Assembly (NCBI GenBank): GCA_017858735.1
Contig: JAFMBH010000005.1
Span: 1-64,000, forward strand
Length of the DNA stretch: 64,000 bases
Source of the DNA: Bacteroidota bacterium
GTDB taxonomy: Bacteria > Bacteroidota > Bacteroidia > Chitinophagales > Saprospiraceae
Reading direction: 5' to 3'
Shown here piece by piece: positions 51,918 to 61,351 of the stretch (position 1 is its first letter; each line of letters starts with the position of its first letter). The notes under the pieces were generated by a model. That model worked only from the letters and a program-made list of their open reading frames with translations. It was not told where the DNA came from and ran no database searches. A program made the position numbers and the translations under genes.

Positions 51918-54296
51918 ATGCCTTTTCGTTTTTTCTATATTATCGCTCTATGCCTTTTTATTCATCCTCTTTTTAGTCAGCAATTCACGGGAAAAGGAAA
52001 GCTGACAGGTATTTTGGTAACCTCAGGCAACGATGAATCCATGCCTTTTGCCACTATTTCCATCTATACCCAAAAAGATAGTCTGGTGGAAGGAAGCCTT
52101 TCCGATGAAAATGGTAAGTTCAATATTACATTATCTTTCGGAAGTTATTATGCTCTCGTTGAATTTATGGGTTATGGTAATTATAAAAGTGATCTGTTTG
52201 TCATTTCAAAAGATAATCTGACCAAAGATCTCGGTAAGATTTCCATGTCCATTCAAGCTAATACCCTGGATGAAATTGTTGTTCAGGGCGAAAAAACAGT
52301 GATGCAGTTGTCCCTGGATAAACGAATATTCAATGTCGGAAAAGATCTCGCAAATGCTGGTGGAAGTGCCTCTGATATTCTTCTAAACCTGCCTTCCATC
52401 GCTGTAGATCCCGAAGGAAATGTCAGATTAAGAGGTTCTGCCAATGTAAGAATATTGATTGACGGAAAACCTTCCGGCCTAGTCAGTTTCAAAGGAAGTA
52501 GCGGATTAAGGCAATTACCAGCAAACATGGTGGAAAGAGTGGAGGTCATTACAAATCCTTCCGCAAGGTATGAAGCAGAGGGTATGGCCGGGGTTATCAA
52601 TATAATTTTGAAAAAGGATAATAATCAAGGGTTTAATGGTTCTTTTGAATTGATTGGGGGAACTCCAACCAATTTGGGATTTACCACCAATCTAAATTAT
52701 AGGAAGAAAAATATTAACTGGTTTGTTAATTATGGCCTGAGTAGAAGAATTAATCCATCCGAAGGTACCTTATATCAGGAGGTTTATTCTGATACCCTTA
52801 CTTCCATTTTGTCTCAAACAAATGCGGGTACCGTTTATGGTTTGAATAATAATATCCGGGCTGGACTGGATTATTTTTTTAACGAAAAAAGTTTTTTGAC
52901 TCTTTCCTATATCTGGCGTAGAAGTGATGCCCACAGAATTACGGATATCCGGTATGAGGATTATAAGAATAGTCTCAATAATTATATGGGTTATTCTCTG
53001 AGGAGACAGGATGAAACGGAGCAAGAACCAAATTCTGAAGTAATTCTAAGCTATAAAAAGAGTTTTCCGCAAAAAGGCCATGAGCTGAATACTTCTTTTA
53101 CTTATCTGGATTACTGGGAAAACTCAGACCAATTATTTACCCAGAGCAGTTTTCTACCCTCTGGCTCTCTTATTTCATCGAAAGACCTGGTTCAGACTTC
53201 CTTAAATGATGAATTTGAAAAGCAGTATCTATTCCAACTCGATTACACAAAACCATTTGCTAAAGAGGGTAAAATAGAAGCTGGATTCCGCACTAGTTTT
53301 CGGAATATGGAAAATGATTATATCGTGAAGGAAAAGAATGCCGATGGCCAGTTTTTCCCTTTGCCCGATCTTGACAATATTTTCATTTACAATGAAAATA
53401 TCCTGGCCGCTTATTCTATTCTGGGAAATAAATCGAAAAAATGGAGTTATCAAGCAGGTTTGAGAGCAGAATATACGGATGTTAAAACGACCCTTTTAGA
53501 GACAAAAGAGGTAAATCCCAGAAATTATGCCAATCTTTTTCCAAGTGCTCACCTCACTTATAATATTTCTTTGGAAAATGCCTTCCAGTTAAGTTACTCC
53601 AGAAGGGTCAGGCGACCAGTTTATAATGACCTTAGTCCTTACGTCACTTTTTCAGACCAGCGAAACTTCTTCAGTGGTAATCCTGATTTAGATCCGGAAT
53701 TTACCGATGCCTTTGAATTGGGACATATCAAGTATTATGATAAAGGCACCTTTTTTTCTACCTTTTATTTTAGAAAAACAGTAGATAAAATCGATCGCCT
53801 TCGATCCGTTAACGAAGATGGATTTTCTGTCACTCGTCCTTTTAATTTGTTAGGTGAGCAATCTTTTGGACTGGAGTTTACAGCAGATTACAGATTTAAA
53901 CCTTGGTGGAAAATGGATTTTAACCTCAATTTTTTCCATGCAGACATTGATGGAAGTAATATTCAAGCTGATTACACGGCTCAGACTAGCTCATTCCTTG
54001 CAAGGCATACTTCCAGATTTTCACCAAAAGGAGGCTTGGATATTCAATTTAGGGGAAATTATGAGGGCAAGCAACGTACCGCACAGGGCATCAGAAAAAG
54101 CATCTATTTCTTTGATTTTTCTGTAAGTAAAAGGTTGTTCAAAGATCGTGGAACGCTAATTTTCAATATATTGGATATTCTAAATGCCCGAAGAAACAGA
54201 TATATTACAGAAGGCTTCAACTTTTATACTGTTGGCAATTTTCAACAAGTCAGAAGACAAATTAACCTGACCTTAAGCTACAGATTAAAAAAATAA
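51918..54296 (+). CDS. TonB-receptor-like outer membrane beta-barrel protein (OMP_b-brl_3 type)
   Basis: 792 aa: signal peptide (cut near LFSQ), carboxypeptidase-regulatory-like domain (about 25-110), a plug-like segment (about 120-230; LRGSANVRILIDGKP, QLPANMVERVEVITNPSARYEAEGMAGVINI) and an outer-membrane barrel ending in LTLSYRLKK. It is a paralogue of the incomplete gene at 1-1221. Such proteins resemble TonB receptors in the plug but lack a clear TonB box and have no SusD. The ligand is unknown. It is a single-gene unit with a hairpin just after it. Confidence 0.85.
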   Translation: MPFRFFYIIALCLFIHPLFSQQFTGKGKLTGILVTSGNDESMPFATISIYTQKDSLVEGSLSDENGKFNITLSFGSYYALVEFMGYGNYKSDLFVISKDNLTKDLGKISMSIQANTLDEIVVQGEKTVMQLSLDKRIFNVGKDLANAGGSASDILLNLPSIAVDPEGNVRLRGSANVRILIDGKPSGLVSFKGSSGLRQLPANMVERVEVITNPSARYEAEGMAGVINIILKKDNNQGFNGSFELIGGTPTNLGFTTNLNYRKKNINWFVNYGLSRRINPSEGTLYQEVYSDTLTSILSQTNAGTVYGLNNNIRAGLDYFFNEKSFLTLSYIWRRSDAHRITDIRYEDYKNSLNNYMGYSLRRQDETEQEPNSEVILSYKKSFPQKGHELNTSFTYLDYWENSDQLFTQSSFLPSGSLISSKDLVQTSLNDEFEKQYLFQLDYTKPFAKEGKIEAGFRTSFRNMENDYIVKEKNADGQFFPLPDLDNIFIYNENILAAYSILGNKSKKWSYQAGLRAEYTDVKTTLLETKEVNPRNYANLFPSAHLTYNISLENAFQLSYSRRVRRPVYNDLSPYVTFSDQRNFFSGNPDLDPEFTDAFELGHIKYYDKGTFFSTFYFRKTVDKIDRLRSVNEDGFSVTRPFNLLGEQSFGLEFTADYRFKPWWKMDFNLNFFHADIDGSNIQADYTAQTSSFLARHTSRFSPKGGLDIQFRGNYEGKQRTAQGIRKSIYFFDFSVSKRLFKDRGTLIFNILDILNARRNRYITEGFNFYTVGNFQQVRRQINLTLSYRLKK

Positions 54297-54312
54297 ACTT
54301 GAAAAGAATATA

Positions 54313-54336
54313 GAGGCAGGAAATACAGCCTGCCTC
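54313..54336 (+). terminator. hairpin after the receptor gene, weak terminator
   Basis: GAGGCAGG (54313-54320) and CCTGCCTC (54329-54336) form a perfect 8-bp GC-rich stem with 8-nt loop, 17 bp after the stop. No run of U follows, so termination is only likely, not clear. Confidence 0.4.
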
Positions 54337-54430
54337 AATATTGTGAAATGAAAATGAGTATAATACTAACCAGGAAACCTGACTTTATATCGAAGTAAAG
54401 TTGAAATATGTTAGTTTACCGGCCTTTTGG

Positions 54431-55570
54431 TCATTCCTCCTCCATATTTTTCATTTTCATGAGCAGCGTATAAGCACCATTGGTCACAAAAGTTCTTCCA
54501 ACAGGGCTTGAATTGTCTTGAAAGGTAATTAAAGTATTCCCATCTTCAATACCGTGAGTGAGAACTTCTCTCATTTCATAACCTTTATCCCCTATCACTT
54601 CATATATGTAATGTTTCCCCTCAAATCGGACGAGACCGTCGTCGGGAATCACATAGCCTGTTTTAGCCTTCGTCTCCACCGCTGCATTCATATACATGCC
54701 AGGAATTAAATAGGGTTCGTATTTGTCAAAATGACAATGAATAGTAACCACCCTATCTTTAGAAACATCTTTCCCAATCAATATGATTTTAGCATGATAT
54801 TTTTTGTCAGGCTCGCTATTTGTAAAAGAAACCAATTTTTGACCGATAGATAGCTGGTGGATATCTTTTTCGAAAACGCTTAAAGCTAAGTGAATATCTG
54901 CTGGATCTACCAAATCAAATAACACGTCAGCAGGCGTAACGTACTTGCCAATATTTGTATTTACCCTCGAAACATAACCATTGATAGGTGACAAAATACT
55001 AATTCTTCGCGAAAGGCCATTTTCATTTAGTTTTTCCGGATTAATGCCAATTAATTTTAACTTTTCCGCCAAAGATTTGACCAAAACCTTTTGGGATAGA
55101 TAGTCCGATTGTGCATTTTCAAATACTTTGTCGCTACCCGCCTTGTTTTCATTCAATTCCTTTTGACGTGTAAATTCCTTTTCAAAGGCATTCAACCGTA
55201 TTTTAGCCGTAAGATAATCCTGTTGGATCTGGATATATTGCTGATCTTCGATGGTAGCAATAACCTCCCCTTTCCTGACTTGCATTCCCTCCAATAAATG
55301 AGTAGATTGAATATAACCACCTAATGGAACGCTTATTGAGATCAAGTTTTGAGGTGGAACTTCAATAATTCCATTTATTTTTAGGAGGGTTGACACCTCC
55401 TTTTGAGATAGAACGCCCGTTTCTATTTTCGTATTTTTAAATTGTTCGGCGGTAAGTTCCACCCTATTTTCGGGTAATGCTGAGGCTTGTTCCGTCTCCA
55501 CTTTTTTATCGGTATTACACGAAAAAGAAACAAGAAGGGGAATAAGATATAAATAATGATATTTTTTCAT
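54431..55570 (-). CDS. RND efflux periplasmic adaptor (CzcB/CusB-like) lipoprotein
   Basis: 379 aa lipoprotein (LVSFSC, C19). Membrane-fusion order: beta-barrel and lipoyl half (ISVPLGGYIQSTHLLEGMQVRKGEVIATIE), a helical hairpin (about 110-165), second lipoyl half (ISILSPINGYVSRVNTNIGKYV), then the barrel (IHLALSVFEKDIHQLSIGQ) and membrane-proximal domain. It links the RND pump to the outer channel. It follows the pump gene by 9 bp. Together with the CzcA-type pump this is a divalent metal exporter. Confidence 0.92.
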   Translation of the reverse strand: MKKYHYLYLIPLLVSFSCNTDKKVETEQASALPENRVELTAEQFKNTKIETGVLSQKEVSTLLKINGIIEVPPQNLISISVPLGGYIQSTHLLEGMQVRKGEVIATIEDQQYIQIQQDYLTAKIRLNAFEKEFTRQKELNENKAGSDKVFENAQSDYLSQKVLVKSLAEKLKLIGINPEKLNENGLSRRISILSPINGYVSRVNTNIGKYVTPADVLFDLVDPADIHLALSVFEKDIHQLSIGQKLVSFTNSEPDKKYHAKIILIGKDVSKDRVVTIHCHFDKYEPYLIPGMYMNAAVETKAKTGYVIPDDGLVRFEGKHYIYEVIGDKGYEMREVLTHGIEDGNTLITFQDNSSPVGRTFVTNGAYTLLMKMKNMEEE

Positions 55571-55579
55571 GATGAAATT

Positions 55580-58500
55580 TTAATTAGCTGATAAAAATTG
55601 AAGTTGAATAATAATACGATTCCATTCGTGTACAAGGTCTAAATATTCGCTTTCAGTAGTTATAGCATTTTGGATTAAATTAGCCCAGATCAAGTAATTG
55701 ATTTCCCCAGTTGAATATTGAAGATTTGCCGCATTCTTCATTTTTTCAGCATTTGGTAAGGCGCTGTTTTCATAATAAGCAATCGTTTCCTTATTTTTCT
55801 CGAATTCTTGTAGCTGGATTTTATAGTCCTTTGAAAGCTGTTGAACGGCAACCTGATAATTATTTTCACTCACTAATTCCATTGTTTTAGAACCATTAAT
55901 TTTTGCTTTTTGTGCTCCCAGAAAAATAGGGACACCTACTCCTAATTGCAAAGCATTAAATCGATTTGATTTTTTGTAATAATTATCGTCCGCACCTATA
56001 CCTTGAATGCTTCCGTTGCTGAAAGCAACGGTTAAGTCCGGCAGTTTTTTGGCTATCTCCACCTGCGTAGTTGCACTGGCGATTTCCTTTTGCTGTTGCA
56101 AAACCTTTAATTGCGGATTTGATTCAAGGATTTGCTGTATTGGAATAGCTTCCATAAAAGATAATTTCGCAGAACTATAAATGGGTTCTATTGGAGATTC
56201 CTGATTCAGCAAAACTTGCCATCTTAACTTCTCCATTTCATAATCCCTGCGCAGGAACTTCAACTGCATTTGAATTTTACCCAAGGCCGTTTCTGCATAT
56301 ATTTTCTCCAGTATATCAGATTCACCCTTTTCGAAACGAAAAATGGCCTTTTCTAAAAATGAAGTATATATCGTATCTGTTCTTAACAATATTTTTTCCT
56401 TTTCTTTAAGATGTACCAGCCGAAAAAAAACCTCTTTAACTTGTCTGATTAATTCATTTTCCTTTAAAGCTATTTGGAATGCCTGCTCTTTAAAAGACTC
56501 GATGTTTAAGGCTTTTTGTCTTTTATATAAAGTCGGAAAATGAATCGATTGGGAAATGATAAACCTGGAATCATTGTAAGCACTGTTTATTTGTCCAAAT
56601 TCACCCAAAATTTCTGTTGGAGGAATGTCTCTATAGGTGTCAATCATTTTTTCAAGATATTCTTCCCTTAATCTTTCACTTTTTAAGCTAAGATTATTTT
56701 TAAGAGCTATCTGAATAGATTCCCGAAGGTTCAAGGTATCTTGGCCCACCGCATTAAATCCAAAGAATAAAAAAATTAAAATAACAGAAACAGGCATTTT
56801 AGATATTTTAATCATGTTTTGATTTTTTTCAAATAAAATGAAAAGAATTGGTAACACAATGAGCGTAAGAAACGTGGCCATAAGCAGGCCTCCAATAACT
56901 ACCGTAGCCAGCGGGCGTTGAACCTCAGCCCCCGCCCCATTACTTAAAGCCATGGGTAAAAAGCCAAGAGAAGCTACAAAAGCGGTCATTAAAACAGGTC
57001 TTAATCTGGTTTTTGTTCCCATTAAAACAATTACCTTAAGGTCTTCTTCCCCATTTTTTCTAATTCTGTTAAATTCAGCAATCAGTACAATACCATTTAA
57101 AACGGCCACACCAAATAAAGCAATGAACCCTACTCCGGCACTAATACTAAAAGACATACCTCTTAAAGCAAGAAATAAAATACCACCAATAGCTGATAGC
57201 GGAATAGCAGAATAAATCAATAATCCTTGTTTTAGAGACCCAAAAGCAAAATATAGAAAAAGAAAAATGAGGGCCAAAGCGATGGGCACTGCAAGAGAAA
57301 GTCGTTGTTTTGCTGCGATTAAATTCTCAAATGAACCACCATAAGTAATATAGTAACCTGTTGGCAGTGCGATATTAGCGTTAACCTCATTTTGAAGGTC
57401 CTGCACTATACTTTGGACATCCTTTCCTTGCACATTAAATCCAACAATAATTCTTCGTTTTGCATCCTCCCTCTGTATTTGGTTCAAACTTTCTTCAATC
57501 GTTACACTAGCAACCTGATGCAGTGGTATTTGACTTCCATTGGGGGTAGAAATGAGTAATTGCTGAACATCCTCCAGATTTTGTCTTTGTTCTCCGGCAA
57601 GCCTGACAATAAGATCAAACCTTTTTTCATCCTCAAATATCAATCCGCTGCTTTGACCCGCAAAAGCAGTATTAATTGCTTTGTTAATATCTTGTATATT
57701 CAAACCAAACTGGGCAATTGCGTCTCTTTTATACCTTATGATAAGTTGGGGAAGCCCATCGATGGGTTCAACATAAATATCTTTGGCTCCTTCAATTTTT
57801 TTAGCAACACCCCCTAAAAGTTTTGCATATTTAGAGAGAGAATCTAAATTTTCACCAAATATTTTACAAACTACATCCTGCTTGGCACCCGTCATCAATT
57901 CATTAAACCTCATAGCAACCGGATATTGAAAACTATAGGTAACACCAGGAATATCCTGTAAAGCTACACTCATTTTTTCTGCCAGCTCATCCCATGTTTC
58001 TGCTGAAGTCCATTCCTTCTTATCTTTTAAAATGACCATCATATCAGAAGCTTCCATGGGCATTGGATCGGTTGGGATTTCACCACTACCAGTCTTACTT
58101 ACTACCTTTTCAACTTCTGGAAACCTAGATAATAAAATATGTGCCGATGCTAAACAGGCTTCCGTTGAGGTGTTTAAATTACTTCCCGTTAGCACTCTGG
58201 TATCCACGGCAAAATCTCCTTCGGGTAGCTCTGGAATAAATTCTCCCCCTAATCTTGACAAAATGAAAACGGAAAAAAGGAAAAGTAGGATAGTACCTGA
58301 TAAAATCAGTTTGGGATAATTAATCACCTTTTTCAAGGTTTTTTGGTGCAGGCTAATGAATACATTCATCATTTTGTCTGAAAAATTCTCCTTATGAGAT
58401 ACCTTTTTACTCAAAAAGATAGTGCTCATCATGGGTATGTAAGTCAATGACAAAATAAAGGCGCCCAAAAGAGCAAATGCAACTGTTTGGGCCATTGGCT

Positions 58501-59938
58501 TAAACATTTTTCCTTCAATCCCCTGCAGCGTGAAAATGGGCAAGTAAACAATCAATATGATAATTTGACCAAAAATGGCACTATTCATCATTTTACTGGC
58601 AGAATGCTGAACTTCCTTATCCATTTCTGCCTGATTAATTCGTGTGATACCTGACAATCGTCGGCTATACAACAATCCATGCATGACCGCTTCAACAATA
58701 ATGACAGCTCCATCCACAATTAAGCCGAAATCCAATGCGCCTAAACTCATCAGATTTCCACTTACCCCGAACAAGTTCATCATAATGACTGCAAAAAGTA
58801 AAGAAAGTGGAATCACAGAAGCAACCAAAATTCCCGCTCTAAAATTTCCCAGAAATAACACCAGGACAAAAATGACGATGAGCGCGCCTTCCAATAAATT
58901 TTTTGAGACCGTACTTATGGCGCTATTAACCATCTTCGTCCGATCTAAAAAGGGCTCAATGACAACCCCTTCCGGTAATGTTTTTTCTATCTGAAGAATT
59001 TTCTCTTTTACACTTTCTATGACCCGACTACTGTTATCTCCCTTCAACATCATAACAATGCCACCGGCCACTTCACCCTCATCATTATACGTTATAGCAC
59101 CATAACGCGTCGCATTTCCGATGCGAACCTCCGCTACATCTTTAATTAACAGAGGATTTCCGTTATCAATATTTTTAACAACTATTTTATTGATATCCTC
59201 AATACTTCCAATAAGCCCTTCCGCTCTGATATAAAGGACGGTAGAGGATTTTTCAATATAACCGCCCCCCGTATTTTCATTGTTTTTTTCTAAAGCGGAA
59301 AATATATCCTGAATAGATATTTGAAGTGCGTTCAGTTTATTTACGTCAATAGCTATTTCATACTGTTTCACCCGTCCGCCAAAGCTGCTTACATCTGCAA
59401 CACCCTTTATACCAATTAATTGTCTCCTGACAAGCCAATCCTGTATAGTCCTCAATTCAATTGGATCAAATTGTTTCTCAAATCCAGGTTTAGCTTTTAT
59501 CACATACTGATATATTTCCCCTAAACCCGATGTAACTGGAGCAAGTTCTGGAGAGCCCACCCCCTTGGGAATCTGTGTTTCCGCCATTTTTAACCGTTCG
59601 GTCACTTGTTGACGTGCCCAATAAACATCAATATCATCATCAAAAACAATAGTGATAAGAGATAGCCCAAACCGTGAAAAACTCCTTATTTCCTTTAAGC
59701 CAGGAATATTACTATTGGCCTGTTCAATGGGAAAAGTAATAAGTCGTTCAACATCAGGTGCACCCAGGGAAGGTGTAACAGTGATAACTTGAACCTGATT
59801 ATCGGTTATGTCTGGCACGGCATCTATTGGAAGGAGGGTAAACTGCAAACTACCGTAGGCGATGAGCGCGATTAAAAAAAGGCCTACAATTAATTTATTA
59901 TTAATTGAAAAAGCAATTATTCTGTTTAGCATAATCAT
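55580..59938 (-). CDS. CzcA/CusA-type heavy-metal RND pump fused to a TolC-like outer membrane domain
   Basis: 1452 aa. Residues about 1-1035 are a full RND pump of the heavy-metal branch. Helix 4 has LDFGLIVDGAVIIVEA with D403, D409 and E416, the proton-relay pattern of CzcA. A methionine at 1042 begins MIKISKMPVSVILIFLFFGFNAVGQ, which looks like a complete signal peptide kept inside the protein. Residues about 1067-1452 then form a TolC/OEP-like domain (DTLNLRESIQIALKNNLSLKSE). CzcA-TolC fusions are known in Bacteroidota. Metal identity (Co/Zn/Cd or Cu/Ag) is not readable here. It is the second gene of the operon. Confidence 0.93.
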   Translation of the reverse strand: MIMLNRIIAFSINNKLIVGLFLIALIAYGSLQFTLLPIDAVPDITDNQVQVITVTPSLGAPDVERLITFPIEQANSNIPGLKEIRSFSRFGLSLITIVFDDDIDVYWARQQVTERLKMAETQIPKGVGSPELAPVTSGLGEIYQYVIKAKPGFEKQFDPIELRTIQDWLVRRQLIGIKGVADVSSFGGRVKQYEIAIDVNKLNALQISIQDIFSALEKNNENTGGGYIEKSSTVLYIRAEGLIGSIEDINKIVVKNIDNGNPLLIKDVAEVRIGNATRYGAITYNDEGEVAGGIVMMLKGDNSSRVIESVKEKILQIEKTLPEGVVIEPFLDRTKMVNSAISTVSKNLLEGALIVIFVLVLFLGNFRAGILVASVIPLSLLFAVIMMNLFGVSGNLMSLGALDFGLIVDGAVIIVEAVMHGLLYSRRLSGITRINQAEMDKEVQHSASKMMNSAIFGQIIILIVYLPIFTLQGIEGKMFKPMAQTVAFALLGAFILSLTYIPMMSTIFLSKKVSHKENFSDKMMNVFISLHQKTLKKVINYPKLILSGTILLFLFSVFILSRLGGEFIPELPEGDFAVDTRVLTGSNLNTSTEACLASAHILLSRFPEVEKVVSKTGSGEIPTDPMPMEASDMMVILKDKKEWTSAETWDELAEKMSVALQDIPGVTYSFQYPVAMRFNELMTGAKQDVVCKIFGENLDSLSKYAKLLGGVAKKIEGAKDIYVEPIDGLPQLIIRYKRDAIAQFGLNIQDINKAINTAFAGQSSGLIFEDEKRFDLIVRLAGEQRQNLEDVQQLLISTPNGSQIPLHQVASVTIEESLNQIQREDAKRRIIVGFNVQGKDVQSIVQDLQNEVNANIALPTGYYITYGGSFENLIAAKQRLSLAVPIALALIFLFLYFAFGSLKQGLLIYSAIPLSAIGGILFLALRGMSFSISAGVGFIALFGVAVLNGIVLIAEFNRIRKNGEEDLKVIVLMGTKTRLRPVLMTAFVASLGFLPMALSNGAGAEVQRPLATVVIGGLLMATFLTLIVLPILFILFEKNQNMIKISKMPVSVILIFLFFGFNAVGQDTLNLRESIQIALKNNLSLKSERLREEYLEKMIDTYRDIPPTEILGEFGQINSAYNDSRFIISQSIHFPTLYKRQKALNIESFKEQAFQIALKENELIRQVKEVFFRLVHLKEKEKILLRTDTIYTSFLEKAIFRFEKGESDILEKIYAETALGKIQMQLKFLRRDYEMEKLRWQVLLNQESPIEPIYSSAKLSFMEAIPIQQILESNPQLKVLQQQKEIASATTQVEIAKKLPDLTVAFSNGSIQGIGADDNYYKKSNRFNALQLGVGVPIFLGAQKAKINGSKTMELVSENNYQVAVQQLSKDYKIQLQEFEKNKETIAYYENSALPNAEKMKNAANLQYSTGEINYLIWANLIQNAITTESEYLDLVHEWNRIIIQLQFLSAN

Positions 59939-59973
59939 TCATTAGTGAGAAAATATCAAAACCTTGAAATTTA

Positions 59974-60357
59974 TCAACTAATCTGCGGTGGTTGCCAAAT
60001 ATTGCCTTGATTTATATTGGAGAGAAATACCTTTTTGAAAAATATACGCTGCTTTAATTGATAGGGAACTTCCTGTAGTCGGACATAAGGTATTAAAAGA
60101 AAAGAAATAATGCCAGGACTAAATTTTATGCAGTCTTTTGTTTTTAATGGCAAATCATTATGGTCATCTTGTAAATGAAAATGTTCTTTAACCAGTGCGT
60201 AATGATTGTATAGAAAGGTTAAGAAAGACTGATCTTTATCCTCTTGTTTATGTAACATGTAATGTTCAAGAAGTAATGGTACTTTCAATACTTCATGTAA
60301 TTCAGTATTGGCAAGTAAAAAAACGATAAGAAATGAAATAGATACTACCTTTTTCAT
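59974..60357 (-). CDS. small His-rich exported protein preceding the metal efflux pump
   Basis: 127 aa from the ATG at 60357. The reading frame is open up to 60504, but that part is tRNA and terminator sequence, so the internal ATG with its signal-like N-terminus (MKKVVSISFLIVFLLA) is right. Between residues 21 and 66 there are seven His (H21, H32, H36, H52, H59, H61, H66) in motifs such as EHYMLH, EHFHLQDDHND. This suggests periplasmic metal binding. It lies 35 bp before the RND pump gene and is probably co-transcribed. No named family is recognised. I infer a metal-sensing or chaperone role. Confidence 0.65.
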   Translation of the reverse strand: MKKVVSISFLIVFLLANTELHEVLKVPLLLEHYMLHKQEDKDQSFLTFLYNHYALVKEHFHLQDDHNDLPLKTKDCIKFSPGIISFLLIPYVRLQEVPYQLKQRIFFKKVFLSNINQGNIWQPPQIS

Positions 60358-60361
60358 CTTG

Positions 60362-60394
60362 CTAAGATAGGGCATTTGAACCAATGTTCCAAAA
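60362..60394 (-). promoter_or_regulatory. putative promoter of the metal-efflux operon
   Basis: On the minus strand TTTTG (60390-60394) lies 20 bp before TATCTTAG (60362-60369), seven of eight to TAnnTTTG. GAAC and GTTC in the spacer form a short inverted repeat that could be part of an operator. It directly follows the tRNA terminator. Confidence 0.4.
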
Positions 60395-60395
60395 C

Positions 60396-60427
60396 AAAAA
60401 AAGCGCCAGTTAATATAACTGACGCTT
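60396..60427 (-). terminator. rho-independent terminator of the tRNA-Val gene
   Basis: On the minus strand AAGCGTCAGTTA, a 3-nt loop and TAACTGGCGCTT pair over 12 bp with one G-U (60416-60427 with 60401-60412), then a run of U (60396-60400). It ends the tRNA transcript before the His-rich gene. Confidence 0.8.
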
Positions 60428-60431
60428 TTAG

Positions 60432-60506
60432 TGGGTAATATAGGATTCGAACCTATGACCCCCTGCTTGTAAGGCAGGTGCTCTAAACCAGCTGAGCTAA
60501 TCACCC
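60432..60506 (-). tRNA. tRNA-Val (anticodon UAC)
   Basis: 75 nt cloverleaf: acceptor GGGTGAT/ATTACCC with one G-T pair, D arm GCTC...GAGC, anticodon stem CCTGC/GCAGG around loop CTTACAA (anticodon TAC), T arm ATAGG-TTCGAAT-CCTAT. Discriminator A; the CCA end is not encoded, as is usual in Bacteroidota. Confidence 0.95.
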
Positions 60507-60570
60507 GTTTTTCTTAGCGAATGCAAATATAGTAATCCCTTCTTTATTTTCCAAAGATATTTTCATTTTT

Positions 60571-61299
60571 TTATCTCAATATTTCTTTGGGTTGCAGACA
60601 AAATTGATCTAACTCTTCTAAAGTACCATGAAATACATTAAAATCGGTTCTGCCCTTAATCCCATTAATTTTTCCCGCACTGGTATATTGCCAAAAAACC
60701 CATTTCGAGTCATCCTTTAATGTTGGTTCACGCAAACTATACCTGGCAATCCATAAAGGATAATTTTCAAATGCATTCCGTAAATACTTATTGTAAAAAT
60801 CCTGATTTGTATAAATAATTGGCTTTACGCCATATTCCATTTCTGTGTGCACTAACCAGGCGTGAACCCCTATTAATAGTTCCTTTTTCGACACACCATC
60901 CAGAACCTCAACATCAAGTACAGGAGGAAAATCGCCCAATTCTAGTTCGACACTCCTGCTAAAATGAGCGGCCTGCCTTTCAGCGGAAATCGTTGGGCGA
61001 AAAAAATGATAGGCACCCCGTCTTAAACCCTCCTGCTTTATGCGTTCCCAGTTTCTGGTAAATAATTTATCTTTCAATGACATGCCCTCTGTTGCTTTTA
61101 CAAAAACAAAAGAAATATCATTTTCTGCAATACTTTTCCAATCTATGACCTCTTGATAATGAGAAACATCAATTCCCTTGACAGGGTAAATTCTGCTTAT
61201 TATCTCCTTTCTTGGAAAAAACAATAACAAACAAACTAAAATCAATAAAATAAATATGACTATGAAACCTATCCTCTTCATTTTTTTAGTGTTATCCAA
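60571..61299 (-). CDS. GH25 lysozyme-family protein, membrane-anchored
   Basis: 242 aa; the start may also be the seventh codon (MKRIGFI). An N-terminal membrane helix (about 10-28) anchors a single GH25 barrel: KGIDVSHYQ with D44, then PPVLDVEVLDG with D129 and E131 (the D-x-E catalytic pair), IIYTNQDFYNKYL, and WIARYSL...WVFWQYTS...DFNVF. It cleaves the glycan chains of peptidoglycan. It lies alone, divergent from the aminotransferase gene. The likely function is wall remodelling on the periplasmic face. Confidence 0.9.
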   Translation of the reverse strand: MDNTKKMKRIGFIVIFILLILVCLLLFFPRKEIISRIYPVKGIDVSHYQEVIDWKSIAENDISFVFVKATEGMSLKDKLFTRNWERIKQEGLRRGAYHFFRPTISAERQAAHFSRSVELELGDFPPVLDVEVLDGVSKKELLIGVHAWLVHTEMEYGVKPIIYTNQDFYNKYLRNAFENYPLWIARYSLREPTLKDDSKWVFWQYTSAGKINGIKGRTDFNVFHGTLEELDQFCLQPKEILR

Positions 61300-61351
61300 A
61301 TATCTTTATTTATAATCAAATTTTATTTACTTTGCCTAAGTTTATTAAAAT

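Noticed and set aside
54313-54336. Hairpin considered as a strong rho-independent terminator
   Set aside because: The stem is perfect but no U-tract follows, so it is listed only at low confidence.
58644-58994. 116-codon open frame antisense to the RND pump gene
   Set aside because: Low-complexity basic sequence mirroring membrane-helix codons of the pump.
60358-60504. Upstream extension of the small His-rich protein (frame open to 60504)
   Set aside because: It would translate through the tRNA-Val gene and its terminator; the ATG at 60357 starts a proper signal-like sequence.
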